DNA of 64,000 bases from Aquilonibacter sp963820185 (GTDB lineage: Bacteria; Vulcanimicrobiota; Vulcanimicrobiia; Vulcanimicrobiales; Vulcanimicrobiaceae): the NCBI GenBank assembly GCA_963820185.1, contig CAWFYV010000003.1:425066-489065 (forward strand), read 5' to 3'. Below, piece by piece: positions 43,889 to 52,089 of the stretch. Every line of letters begins with the position of its first letter. Within the stretch, counting starts at the first letter, position 1. The position numbers and the translations under genes are program-made. Under the pieces are notes generated by a model. It was not told the DNA's origin and ran no database searches. It saw only the letters and a program-made list of their open reading frames with translations.

Positions 43889-44554
43889 ATGAGTCGACTT
43901 CTCGAGATCGTCACACCCCTACACAAAGCAACGAAGCGCAACTACCTGGAGCGCATGAACGACGACAAAGTTACGTGCATGATCAAGGCCAAAGAATACG
44001 AGTTCGACTACTGGGATGGTGACCGCCGCTTTGGTTACGGCGGGTACAAGTTCATCGAAGGCCGGTGGAAGCCGGTGGCTCAATCATTGATCGACACGTA
44101 CGGGCTCAAAGCCGGCTCTAAAGTGCTCGACGTCGGCTGCGGTAAGGCGTTCCTACTTTACGAGATGAAGAAACTCTTACCGGAACTCTCGATCGCGGGG
44201 TTCGATATCTCGCAGCATGGCCTCGCCGACGCAAGAGACGAGATCAAGCCGTACTTGTATCGCTACCGCGCGCAAGACCGCTATCCGTACGGCGACGACG
44301 AGTTCGACTTGGTCATCTCTCTCGGTTGCCTGCACAACTTGAAGCTATTCGAGTTGCAAACGGCGGTTGGAGAAATCGAACGCGTCGGCAAGTCCAAATA
44401 CATTATGGTCGAGGGATACCGGAACGAGCTCGAACAGTTCAACCTCGAGTGTTGGGCGCTCACTGCGGAGCAGATCCTCCACACGTCCGAGTGGATCTGG
44501 CTTTACGAACACTTCGGGTACACCGGCGATTACGAATTCATCTATTTTGAATAG
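43889..44554 (+). CDS. SAM-dependent methyltransferase
   Basis: The 221-residue enzyme has VLDVGCGKAFLLYEM, AGFDISQHGLADA and DLVISLGCLHNLK, a class I core near residues 80-155. It and the dehydrogenase 14 bp downstream form a short plus-strand unit divergent from the acyl-sugar operon. The methyl acceptor is unknown. Confidence 0.83.
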   Translation: MSRLLEIVTPLHKATKRNYLERMNDDKVTCMIKAKEYEFDYWDGDRRFGYGGYKFIEGRWKPVAQSLIDTYGLKAGSKVLDVGCGKAFLLYEMKKLLPELSIAGFDISQHGLADARDEIKPYLYRYRAQDRYPYGDDEFDLVISLGCLHNLKLFELQTAVGEIERVGKSKYIMVEGYRNELEQFNLECWALTAEQILHTSEWIWLYEHFGYTGDYEFIYFE

Positions 44555-44568
44555 TTGGCACACCACGT

Positions 44569-45609
44569 ATGCAAGTTAAGAATGCAAAGGCCGCGATTCT
44601 CGTACGGTCGCGCGAGCGGCTGATCGTGGATCAGATCGAGTTCCCCACGGAGCTTGCGGCCGGGCAAGTGCTCGTGCGGGTTTTGCACACGACGATCTGC
44701 GGCGCACAGATCAACGAGATCGAAGCCGTCAAGGGACCCGACAAATTTCTTCCGCATCTTTTGGGCCACGAGGCCGCCGCGACGGTCATGGAAATCGGCC
44801 CCGGGGTAACGCACGTTGCGCCCGGCAACACGGTGGTGATGCATTGGCGGCCCGGCCGCGGCATTCAGTCTGCCCCGGCTGCGTATCGCTGGCGCGGCGA
44901 AAAGCTGAACGCCGGTTGGGTCACAACGTTCAACGAATATGCGGTCGTCTCCGAAAATCGCTTGACGCCGATCTCATCGAGCTACGATCTCAAACTCGCG
45001 CCGCTTTTCGGTTGCGCCGTCACGACTGCGGCCGGCGTCATCAATAATGACGCGCATGTGAAGATCGGTGAGTCCGTCGTCGTATTCGGCGTCGGCGGCG
45101 TGGGCCTAAACGTCGTGCAGTTTGCGCAGCTTGCGGGCGCTCATCCCATTGTCGCTGTCGACCTTGTCGAAGGCAAGCTCGAAATGGCGAAATCGCGCGG
45201 TGCGACGCATGTTATAAATGCGTCAACGGTTGAGGATGTCGACGCCCAGATCCGCAAGATCGTCGGTTCCGGCGGTGCGGATAAGGTCGTTGAAACGACC
45301 GGTGTGAAGTCCGTGATCGAGCGTGCCTACGATCTCGCGAGCGCGAACGGCACCTGCGTGCTCGTCGGGGTGCCGAGCGAAAAAGTAACGATCAATACCT
45401 TGCCGATCCACTTCGACAAAGTGTTAACCGGATCGCACGGCGGTGGCGCGATTCCGCATGTCGATATTCCTCGCTTGATCCGCTTGAACGAAGCGGGGAG
45501 AATCAGCCTCGACGGGATCATTACCCATGAGTTTCGGTTGGATGACATCAACGCCGCGCTCGACATGGTGCGCAGCGGGGCCGCGGGCCGGGTCCTGATC
45601 AATGTCTAA
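44569..45609 (+). CDS. MDR-family alcohol dehydrogenase
   Basis: The 346-residue medium-chain dehydrogenase has the catalytic zinc ligands Cys44 and His67/Glu68 (LLGHEAA). Its NAD motif is FGVGGVGLNVVQFAQ. The structural zinc lobe with four cysteines is missing, since the region near 85-115 has no Cys. It would oxidise an alcohol or a sugar hydroxyl. Its 3' end overlaps the convergent lipoprotein gene by 11 bp. Confidence 0.88.
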   Translation: MQVKNAKAAILVRSRERLIVDQIEFPTELAAGQVLVRVLHTTICGAQINEIEAVKGPDKFLPHLLGHEAAATVMEIGPGVTHVAPGNTVVMHWRPGRGIQSAPAAYRWRGEKLNAGWVTTFNEYAVVSENRLTPISSSYDLKLAPLFGCAVTTAAGVINNDAHVKIGESVVVFGVGGVGLNVVQFAQLAGAHPIVAVDLVEGKLEMAKSRGATHVINASTVEDVDAQIRKIVGSGGADKVVETTGVKSVIERAYDLASANGTCVLVGVPSEKVTINTLPIHFDKVLTGSHGGGAIPHVDIPRLIRLNEAGRISLDGIITHEFRLDDINAALDMVRSGAAGRVLINV

Positions 45610-46189
45610 CTTCAACTATTGCCGGATTCGCAAACGCAACCCATGCCGCGTTCTGATCCTTGGCAGTGAGGCCAAAAGTAATCGTCACGTGATGACCGAC
45701 AAACGGCTCCATTGAGATCGCATACGGCCGCCACGTAGGAACCGCAGATGTCGCCGGGGGAATTTGCTTCTCAAACACACGGGTCGTGCGTCCGCCGTCC
45801 GTAACGTCGACTGATGCCGTCACATCGCTGCCGATTGAATATGGCTTGGCCACCTCGAACGTGAGCATGTCAGCCCGACCGATCGCAACACCCGGATAGG
45901 AGTAGTTGAAGCCTGTTACTACAGTCAGAGACGTTGCTTGCCCGGGGTAAAACGGCCACGACAGGATGAGGGCTCCACGCCCGGTCGGCGTCTGTACGTG
46001 GGCCTCCGAATTGATCTTTCCGGAGGCGTATTTGTCCACGAACGAATAACGCAGCGTTCCGGTCAACTGCTTCGGAGGCGCGGTCTCTTGAACTTGAAGG
46101 GGTTGCGACGTGGGCTGCGCTTCCTGCTTGGCGCTACCGCACCCAGCCAACATCAGCACCACCAACAGGAGGCAGGTTCGAGCAATCAT
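45599..46189 (-). CDS. Lipoprotein of unknown function
   Basis: The 196-residue protein starts MIARTCLLLVVLMLAGCGSA, a lipoprotein signal with lipid-modified Cys17. The rest is beta-rich. Its end (YAISMEPFVGHHVTITF, then AAWVAFANPAIV) aligns without gaps with the end of the GT-C-like protein at 23496. I infer a shared carbohydrate-binding-like beta sandwich. The start is the ATG at 46189; a longer frame to 46354 lacks a signal peptide at its start. Confidence 0.71.
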   Translation of the reverse strand: MIARTCLLLVVLMLAGCGSAKQEAQPTSQPLQVQETAPPKQLTGTLRYSFVDKYASGKINSEAHVQTPTGRGALILSWPFYPGQATSLTVVTGFNYSYPGVAIGRADMLTFEVAKPYSIGSDVTASVDVTDGGRTTRVFEKQIPPATSAVPTWRPYAISMEPFVGHHVTITFGLTAKDQNAAWVAFANPAIVEVRH

Positions 46190-46282
46190 ACTAAGCACGC
46201 GTTTCTGATGTGCCTCACAGTCTCCCTCCAGTTCGGTTCTGCGGGGAGACGCGCATGCCCCTAGCGAATCGCGCGTTATTCC

Positions 46283-47047
46283 ATGGAAAGTGCAACGCTT
46301 GATTTCATCTGCAACATTTGCGGAGCCCACGTCGTTGATTGCCCGCTCGAACAAATTGACCGCGAGGTTGTCTCATGCGCCACCTGCGGCTCGACAGTCC
46401 GCTGGCGCTCCATCATCCATCTTCTCAGCCTTGCACTATTTAGAAAGTCGATCCCTTTAACCGATTTTCCGGTGGATAAATCGATCCGAGGTGTGGGGCT
46501 GAGCGATAGCCCACTCTATGCGGGACCGCTCGCGCAGAAGTTCTCTTACCTCAATACGTACATTCACCAAGAACCGCTTATGGATATTGAAGATCCGGCG
46601 GAAGCGTTCATCGGCGTCCACGACTTTCTCATTTCCGCCGATGTTTTCGAGCACGTCCTGCCGCCGCCTCAGCGCGCTTTCGAAAATGCTTTTAGACTTC
46701 TGAAGCCGGGTGGCCATCTGATCCTAACGGTACCATACGGGACTGATGAGAAAACCATCGAGCACTTTCCCGACGTCACCGCCTACAGAATCGTCCAATT
46801 TGACGAAGAATACGTCTTGGTGCATCGGGATCAATTCGGAAAATATAGCCTGCGAACCGACCTACGATTTCACGGGGGCCAAGGGGACACGCTTGAAATG
46901 CGCGTCTTTTCGCTCCGCCATATCTTGAAACTCCTTGCTGGCGCCGGCTTTACCGACGTTCAAGTTTTCGAAGAGCCATATCCCCCGTGGGGGATCCGCA
47001 ACAAGCATCCTTGGGCACTGCCGATCTCAGCGAAGCGACCGCTCTAG
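46283..47047 (+). CDS. Methyltransferase-like protein with Cys-pair zinc knuckle
   Basis: The 254-residue product starts with two Cys pairs, FICNICG and SCATCGSTV, that would bind zinc. It then has a degenerate SAM-methyltransferase core (LISADVFEHVLPPPQRAF, RLLKPGGHLILTVPYG). The glycine-rich SAM loop is not obvious, so it may be altered. The protein at 48729-49742 has the same plan. It diverges from the lipoprotein gene over 93 bp and converges on the next gene with one base between them. Confidence 0.78.
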   Translation: MESATLDFICNICGAHVVDCPLEQIDREVVSCATCGSTVRWRSIIHLLSLALFRKSIPLTDFPVDKSIRGVGLSDSPLYAGPLAQKFSYLNTYIHQEPLMDIEDPAEAFIGVHDFLISADVFEHVLPPPQRAFENAFRLLKPGGHLILTVPYGTDEKTIEHFPDVTAYRIVQFDEEYVLVHRDQFGKYSLRTDLRFHGGQGDTLEMRVFSLRHILKLLAGAGFTDVQVFEEPYPPWGIRNKHPWALPISAKRPL

Positions 47048-47048
47048 C

Positions 47049-48707
47049 TCAACGTTTGCGACGAAAAGCCCCACTGCTCTGCGTGGGGCGTCCACCTTTT
47101 TTCCAAAGATTATACTCGGCTACAACAGCCTCGAGTACTATCTGGCGATGAGCCGTGTCCTTCATATCGTAGTTCGAGAAATAGGTCATTTCGAAGACCC
47201 GCCATAAGAAGCAATTAGCGCGGCTCACTTGCACTGGCTCGAAGAAACGCTGCATGATGGGCTCGATTTCAGAACTTCGAATTCCTTCAAAGCTGCTCGC
47301 GGAAAAGTCGATGTCGGGAATCACCGGATCGATCTCGCCCGTGTAGCTATTTCTCCGGAACGAATCCGGCAAATCTGCGAAAAGGCGATTTGCTACTTGC
47401 GCCGCCTCAGGCCAAAGGCGGTTGCCATCACGCCCGATTTGTTCCCCGATCATCCAAAACTCCCCGTCTTCGGTCAACAATTCGGAAATGGTTTGCATAA
47501 CGTGCTCGAGTTCGACAACGTGATGGAGGCCGGACACGCACGTCACAATATCGAATTTACCCGGAAATTGTGCAACGGAAATCTCGTTGACGTCGCCCAC
47601 TATTCTTCGAACTCTCCCAAACGGCGAGAGCGCGGCAAACGCCTGATCCATCAGTTTCTCGTTGATGTCGTAAAGAGTGATCTCGACGGGGATGCGGGCT
47701 TTCCCGAACATTTCGCGTTCTATACCGGCCGCACCCGAACACAGCGTGAGAAAACGAAGCGGGCGTTCAGAGGATGCTAGCAGCTTCAGACGCTCTGCAA
47801 AATCAATACTCTTGTCACCACCCGTCAACGAAGCTAAGAGACGAGCACTGTAGCGATAAACATCTTCATCCGGCCGCAACTGCGCTTCAGGGCGCTCACA
47901 CAAATCAGCGACACTCAGACCCGGCTCCTGCACTTCAGGTACACCCACCTCGACACAATCAATGGGTCCTGGATCTGGAAACTCCCGAGGAGTGTGGCCG
48001 TCGACGTCTTCCTCGTCGACGCGCCGTCGCGCATAGATCGGATGATCGTAAATCGTGTTGAAGTGTGCAATTTCATTTTTTATCCGCCAGGCCCGATTGG
48101 CACGCCCGTTCAAGAGTCCGAGACGATTTTCTCTGCCAACGAGCCAGCGCACAATCGCTAACCAGTCACTGCGTGGATCTCCCAGCGGACCGGGCTTGCA
48201 TCGAATTCCCAGGCGCCCGATGCGTCCCTCGAGTTGCCTGAGCTCGAGGGTTGCCGCAATCTCGTTGTGTCGCCCCGGCGCCATTGGTGTTTCAAAAAGC
48301 ACCCACTCTCCCGCGCTTTCCTCGGAGCGAAAAAAAATTTCGGCCACCAATCCGTCTTCGCTGAGGGTTTCCAGCGACTGCATGATATGGAATCGCAAAA
48401 AAAGGTCGTGGACAAAGTACAAAGGTGGTGACAGAACAGCCTCGCCGGCAAGGACATTCAAGGCGAGATACTGCGTCCCGCCTTGCATGACCGGCATCCA
48501 TCGCCATTCACCGATCTGGCCAGTATCGTTCTCGATCTCGATGTTTTCAATATCTTGGCTGAGAAAGAATTCCGACACTTTATCTTCCGCATTCCACACA
48601 TTCGTATTATTTTGGGACGGACTTCTGCATTCCCGCGGGGGTGGCGGCGCGCCGATCGGCGTAAAACTGGCCTCAGCGAAGCTTGGGACAATGTTCACGG
48701 GGAGCAT
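47049..48707 (-). CDS. Methyltransferase with N-terminal beta domain
   Basis: The 552-residue reading frame has a class I methyltransferase near residues 310-450, with FLTLCSGAAGIEREMF, VEITLYDINEKLMD and FDIVTCVSGLHHVVELEH. A beta-rich domain of about 150 residues lies in front, with a linker between. The start is not fixed: 48707 is the longest, and a GTG at 48599 would drop the first 36 residues, which look weakly coding. It diverges from the methyltransferase that starts near 48729, and the two long frames overlap here. Confidence 0.75.
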   Translation of the reverse strand: MLPVNIVPSFAEASFTPIGAPPPPRECRSPSQNNTNVWNAEDKVSEFFLSQDIENIEIENDTGQIGEWRWMPVMQGGTQYLALNVLAGEAVLSPPLYFVHDLFLRFHIMQSLETLSEDGLVAEIFFRSEESAGEWVLFETPMAPGRHNEIAATLELRQLEGRIGRLGIRCKPGPLGDPRSDWLAIVRWLVGRENRLGLLNGRANRAWRIKNEIAHFNTIYDHPIYARRRVDEEDVDGHTPREFPDPGPIDCVEVGVPEVQEPGLSVADLCERPEAQLRPDEDVYRYSARLLASLTGGDKSIDFAERLKLLASSERPLRFLTLCSGAAGIEREMFGKARIPVEITLYDINEKLMDQAFAALSPFGRVRRIVGDVNEISVAQFPGKFDIVTCVSGLHHVVELEHVMQTISELLTEDGEFWMIGEQIGRDGNRLWPEAAQVANRLFADLPDSFRRNSYTGEIDPVIPDIDFSASSFEGIRSSEIEPIMQRFFEPVQVSRANCFLWRVFEMTYFSNYDMKDTAHRQIVLEAVVAEYNLWKKGGRPTQSSGAFRRKR

Positions 48708-48728
48708 CCAATAGCATTTCTTGGCGAG

Positions 48729-49742
48729 TTGCGGGCTGCCATTCTCGGATTGGCGCGGTTAGGGCAACGTATCTTCCTACGGCTCTCGCGCCGGATCAAG
48801 CGCTCAGGACATGCAGTGCCGCGGGTCACTCCTGCTGCGAACGCGGCGGTTCAAGATCCGGCGCACGCCGATGCCGCGACCGCGGCGCTTTTTACCAAGT
48901 GTTCATCCGCTGATCAGTACGAATTGTACGTAGCCGAGTATTCACAACTCTTCCAAAGCCGAGCGGATTTCGAGGCGCGGATCATCCCTCCGCAAGAACA
49001 TTTTCGAGTGCGGGGATACTGCGCAGGCTGTAAGCGAGAAACGTCGTTCTTCGTTGATTTTCTTTATTCGTCATCCGACTCGCACGGCAAGCGAGTCCCG
49101 AACTGGCGCGAGCACCTCGTTTGCAGTCATTGCAAACTGCCGAACCGCTTGCGAGCCATCGTTGATTTCATGGGGCAAGTGCTGGCGCTGGACCCGCTCG
49201 ATACGGTCTACGTCACCGAGCAAACAAGCCCGTTCTACCGCTTCCTGAAACGGCACTATCCCAATACGATCGGAAGCGAATTTATTCACGACGGAACGGC
49301 GCCGGGTGAGTCAAATTGGCTCGGCGTGAGGAACGAGGATCTCACCGAGCTGGCGTTGCGCGACTCGTCCGTAAATGTTATCTGTACGACTGATGTCCTC
49401 GAGCATGTACCGGACTACCCGAAAGCCATTTCAGAGTGTTTCCGCGTTCTAAAATCGGGCGGGACCCTCATAATAAGCGTGCCATTCGTGCTTCACAATC
49501 GTGAAACGCTTGTCAGAGCGCGAGTAAACGCCGACGGGTCGATCGAGCATCTTCTCCCCCCGGAATATCACGGGGATGCACAAAACCCGCAAGGTGTGCT
49601 GTGTTACTATCACTTTGGGTGGGACCTGTTAGACAGCCTTGGACGCGCCGGTTTCTCCGACTCGGCACTGTATTTTTACTGGTCGAGTCGACGAGGATAT
49701 CTGGGCGTCCCGCAGTTTCTCATTAGCGCGACAAAATCGTAG
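48729..49742 (+). CDS. Methyltransferase-like protein with Cys-pair zinc knuckle
   Basis: The product (337 residues from this start) has two Cys pairs, GYCAGCKRE and VCSHCKLPN, and then a methyltransferase-type stretch ICTTDVLEHVPDYPKAISEC with ECFRVLKSGGTLIISVPF. The domain plan resembles the gene at 46283. The start is uncertain. The frame is open from 48483, but the part before about 48700 lies opposite the divergent gene. TTG at 48729 is a guess, and no good ribosome binding site is seen. Its end overlaps the convergent glycosyltransferase by 20 bp. Confidence 0.72.
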   Translation: MRAAILGLARLGQRIFLRLSRRIKRSGHAVPRVTPAANAAVQDPAHADAATAALFTKCSSADQYELYVAEYSQLFQSRADFEARIIPPQEHFRVRGYCAGCKRETSFFVDFLYSSSDSHGKRVPNWREHLVCSHCKLPNRLRAIVDFMGQVLALDPLDTVYVTEQTSPFYRFLKRHYPNTIGSEFIHDGTAPGESNWLGVRNEDLTELALRDSSVNVICTTDVLEHVPDYPKAISECFRVLKSGGTLIISVPFVLHNRETLVRARVNADGSIEHLLPPEYHGDAQNPQGVLCYYHFGWDLLDSLGRAGFSDSALYFYWSSRRGYLGVPQFLISATKS

Positions 49743-52005
49743 CAGCCTTCGCCCGCGCGCACTCTTCCGCGCTCGCCACGAGGGCCGGCAGTCGCGCTCC
49801 GATGGCCTCCGGTGTGTACGGTTCGATGCATCGCACAGCGCCCGCCGATAAACGCCGCCAAAGTGCTTCATCGTTGTACAAGCGCATTACTGCGCGCGCA
49901 AACGCGGCGGCGTCGTCGGCGATCAATGCGTTCTCCCCATCAGCGATTCCGAAACCCTCGGCGCCAATCCCCGTTGTAACCGTCGGAAGTCCGAAGCCGA
50001 ACGCGTGACCCACCTTCGCTTTTATTCCTGCACCATAACGCAGCGGAGCGACAAAGATACGTGCTCGTTCAAAATACGTAGTAACGTCGGGGAGATATCC
50101 GGGCACACTGACGCGGTCCGACTGGAGATCGCGAATAGTATCGGGCGGATTGCTGCCGAGAAGCACGAGCTTGAGCTCGGGAAGCTCGGCCCAAATCAGT
50201 GGCATGATCTCGCGACAGAGCCACAGTGCTGCATCTGGATTGGGCGGATGCTGGTAGCCACCGATGAAAAGAAGCCCGGCCGTTTCCTCAAAAGAGTACT
50301 TGCGTTCGACGATCCTGTGCATCGTCGGAATGATGAAGACATTATCTATGCCTTCTGTGTTAAGAATTTTTCGCTCGCCTTCCGCGGTCGCAATCGTAAT
50401 ATCGGCGCCGCGCATGACGCCGAGTTCGTCGTCGCGTTCCTCGTGCCACTTGTCCCATAACAGCGGATCCGTATTTTGTTTTACGTCTAACTCGCGCTTC
50501 ACGCGAAGGTAGTGCAGGTCAACGGTATCGTAAATGACCGGTAGATTCGCTCGCTCGCGCAGCACCGGAAGCCATCGCTTGCCAATGTCCGGACGAGAGA
50601 CCCACGCAAGATCAATGAATGGAAGTCGCTCGCGTACAGCATCGGCCGGACCGGCAGTGCGTTCCGTACCGTACACGACTTCGACGCCTATTCGTTCTAA
50701 GACACTGGTGTAGGGTTCGGAACGGAAATAATTGTCCGGGACAAAGATGACGTCGAAGCCGATCGCCTGGAATTGCCTGATGAGATTAAACATGCGATCG
50801 GAGCCCGCGTCCTTGTCGAACTCCGGCACGTAGTTGTCGATCATCAAGATCGTTTTGGAGCGCCGCAGGCGGCGCGCTGCGCGATCGATGCGCTCGGGAT
50901 CATGGTCTGTATGACTTTGGAGCGTGTCGCGCCATTTTTCGACAAACTTCGATCCGTTTATTACCTGATAACGCTTAACGCCGCTCTCCAATGAAACGCC
51001 GGAAGACGTTCCTTCGTCGTGGATGACAACGGAGAGCGGTTGATAGACAACGCGATAGCCGAGTTGTCGTATCGCGAAACACATGTCCACATCTTCGTAG
51101 TATGCGGGCAGGTAGAGTTCAGAGAATCCGCCCAGGGTTCGAAACAACTCGGTACGCACGAGAAGAGCGGCACCGGAGCAGTAGTCTACGTTCCGAACGT
51201 AGTTATACTTTGGATCGCGCGGGTCGGCGCCACGACCGTAATTCCAGCCGCCTCCATCGCGCCAGATCACCCCACCGGCTTCCTGCAAACGTCCATCGGG
51301 GTACACAAGCTTTGCCCCTACCGCACCGATCGCCGGATCGCTGTGCGCCGTCCGGACCAGTTCGTCAAGCCAGCCCGGCGATACGATCGTGTCGTTGTTC
51401 AAGAAGCAGATGTAACTGCCGCGCGCAAACGAGGCGCCCCTATTGCACGATCGGATGAAGCCGGAATTGACCCCGTTTCGAATGTAGTCGATGCCGGGAA
51501 GTGCTGTCAGAATGGTAGCGGTCGAGTCGGTAGAAGCATCGTCGACGACGATGATCTGGCAAGCGAGCGTCGCCGGCCACTGGTCGACGATCGACTGCAA
51601 GCAGCGCACGGTGACGCCCGAGTTGTTGTACACCGGAATGACGACCGATACGACAGGTTCCGCAACCGAAGGACGCGTCCGCATCAGTTCCTGCCAATTC
51701 GCTATCAACCGGGCGACATCGGCATCCCCAGAAACATCTTGCGAATGAGGGATCGCCGCACTTCGCGATTCGCTGCTGCCTACTCGAGCTCCGGTCGCGA
51801 GCGAAAAGCCCGTGCCTAATGCCGGCGACCAAACCGCAAATACATCTTCCGGTTGACTGAAGCCAAGAAGGGCTTTCAGAGAAAACCACAGCATGCGCAG
51901 CGCGTGAAATCGGCTTTTGGTAACCGCCGCGTAATCCTCGCGCAGCCTACTCAAGAGGCGACGCTCCTCTGCTAGTCTCTCTGCCTGATCCAGTCCTGGT
52001 TCCAC
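49723..52005 (-). CDS. Two-domain glycosyltransferase (GT2 fused to GT4-like)
   Basis: The 760-residue protein has the same order as the gene at 10519. An N-terminal helix region is followed by a GT2 domain with VSVVIPVYNNSGV, IVVDDASTDST, CFLNNDTIVSPGWLDEL and YYEDVDMCFAIR. A GT4-like domain starts with ILMIDNYVPEF and ends VFVAPLRYGAGIKAKVGHAF with GLPTVTTGIGAEGF. The two proteins are clear paralogues and should each add two sugars. The start is GTG at 52005. It diverges from the coiled-coil sulfotransferase across less than 90 bp. Confidence 0.9.
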   Translation of the reverse strand: MEPGLDQAERLAEERRLLSRLREDYAAVTKSRFHALRMLWFSLKALLGFSQPEDVFAVWSPALGTGFSLATGARVGSSESRSAAIPHSQDVSGDADVARLIANWQELMRTRPSVAEPVVSVVIPVYNNSGVTVRCLQSIVDQWPATLACQIIVVDDASTDSTATILTALPGIDYIRNGVNSGFIRSCNRGASFARGSYICFLNNDTIVSPGWLDELVRTAHSDPAIGAVGAKLVYPDGRLQEAGGVIWRDGGGWNYGRGADPRDPKYNYVRNVDYCSGAALLVRTELFRTLGGFSELYLPAYYEDVDMCFAIRQLGYRVVYQPLSVVIHDEGTSSGVSLESGVKRYQVINGSKFVEKWRDTLQSHTDHDPERIDRAARRLRRSKTILMIDNYVPEFDKDAGSDRMFNLIRQFQAIGFDVIFVPDNYFRSEPYTSVLERIGVEVVYGTERTAGPADAVRERLPFIDLAWVSRPDIGKRWLPVLRERANLPVIYDTVDLHYLRVKRELDVKQNTDPLLWDKWHEERDDELGVMRGADITIATAEGERKILNTEGIDNVFIIPTMHRIVERKYSFEETAGLLFIGGYQHPPNPDAALWLCREIMPLIWAELPELKLVLLGSNPPDTIRDLQSDRVSVPGYLPDVTTYFERARIFVAPLRYGAGIKAKVGHAFGFGLPTVTTGIGAEGFGIADGENALIADDAAAFARAVMRLYNDEALWRRLSAGAVRCIEPYTPEAIGARLPALVASAEECARAKAATILSR

Positions 52006-52089
52006 GCAATCTTGTTACCTGCACGGGGACGAACCCCTGCGGGCTGCGGGCGGGGAGGAGACGTGCAAAATGTGAATAGACAAGGAAGA

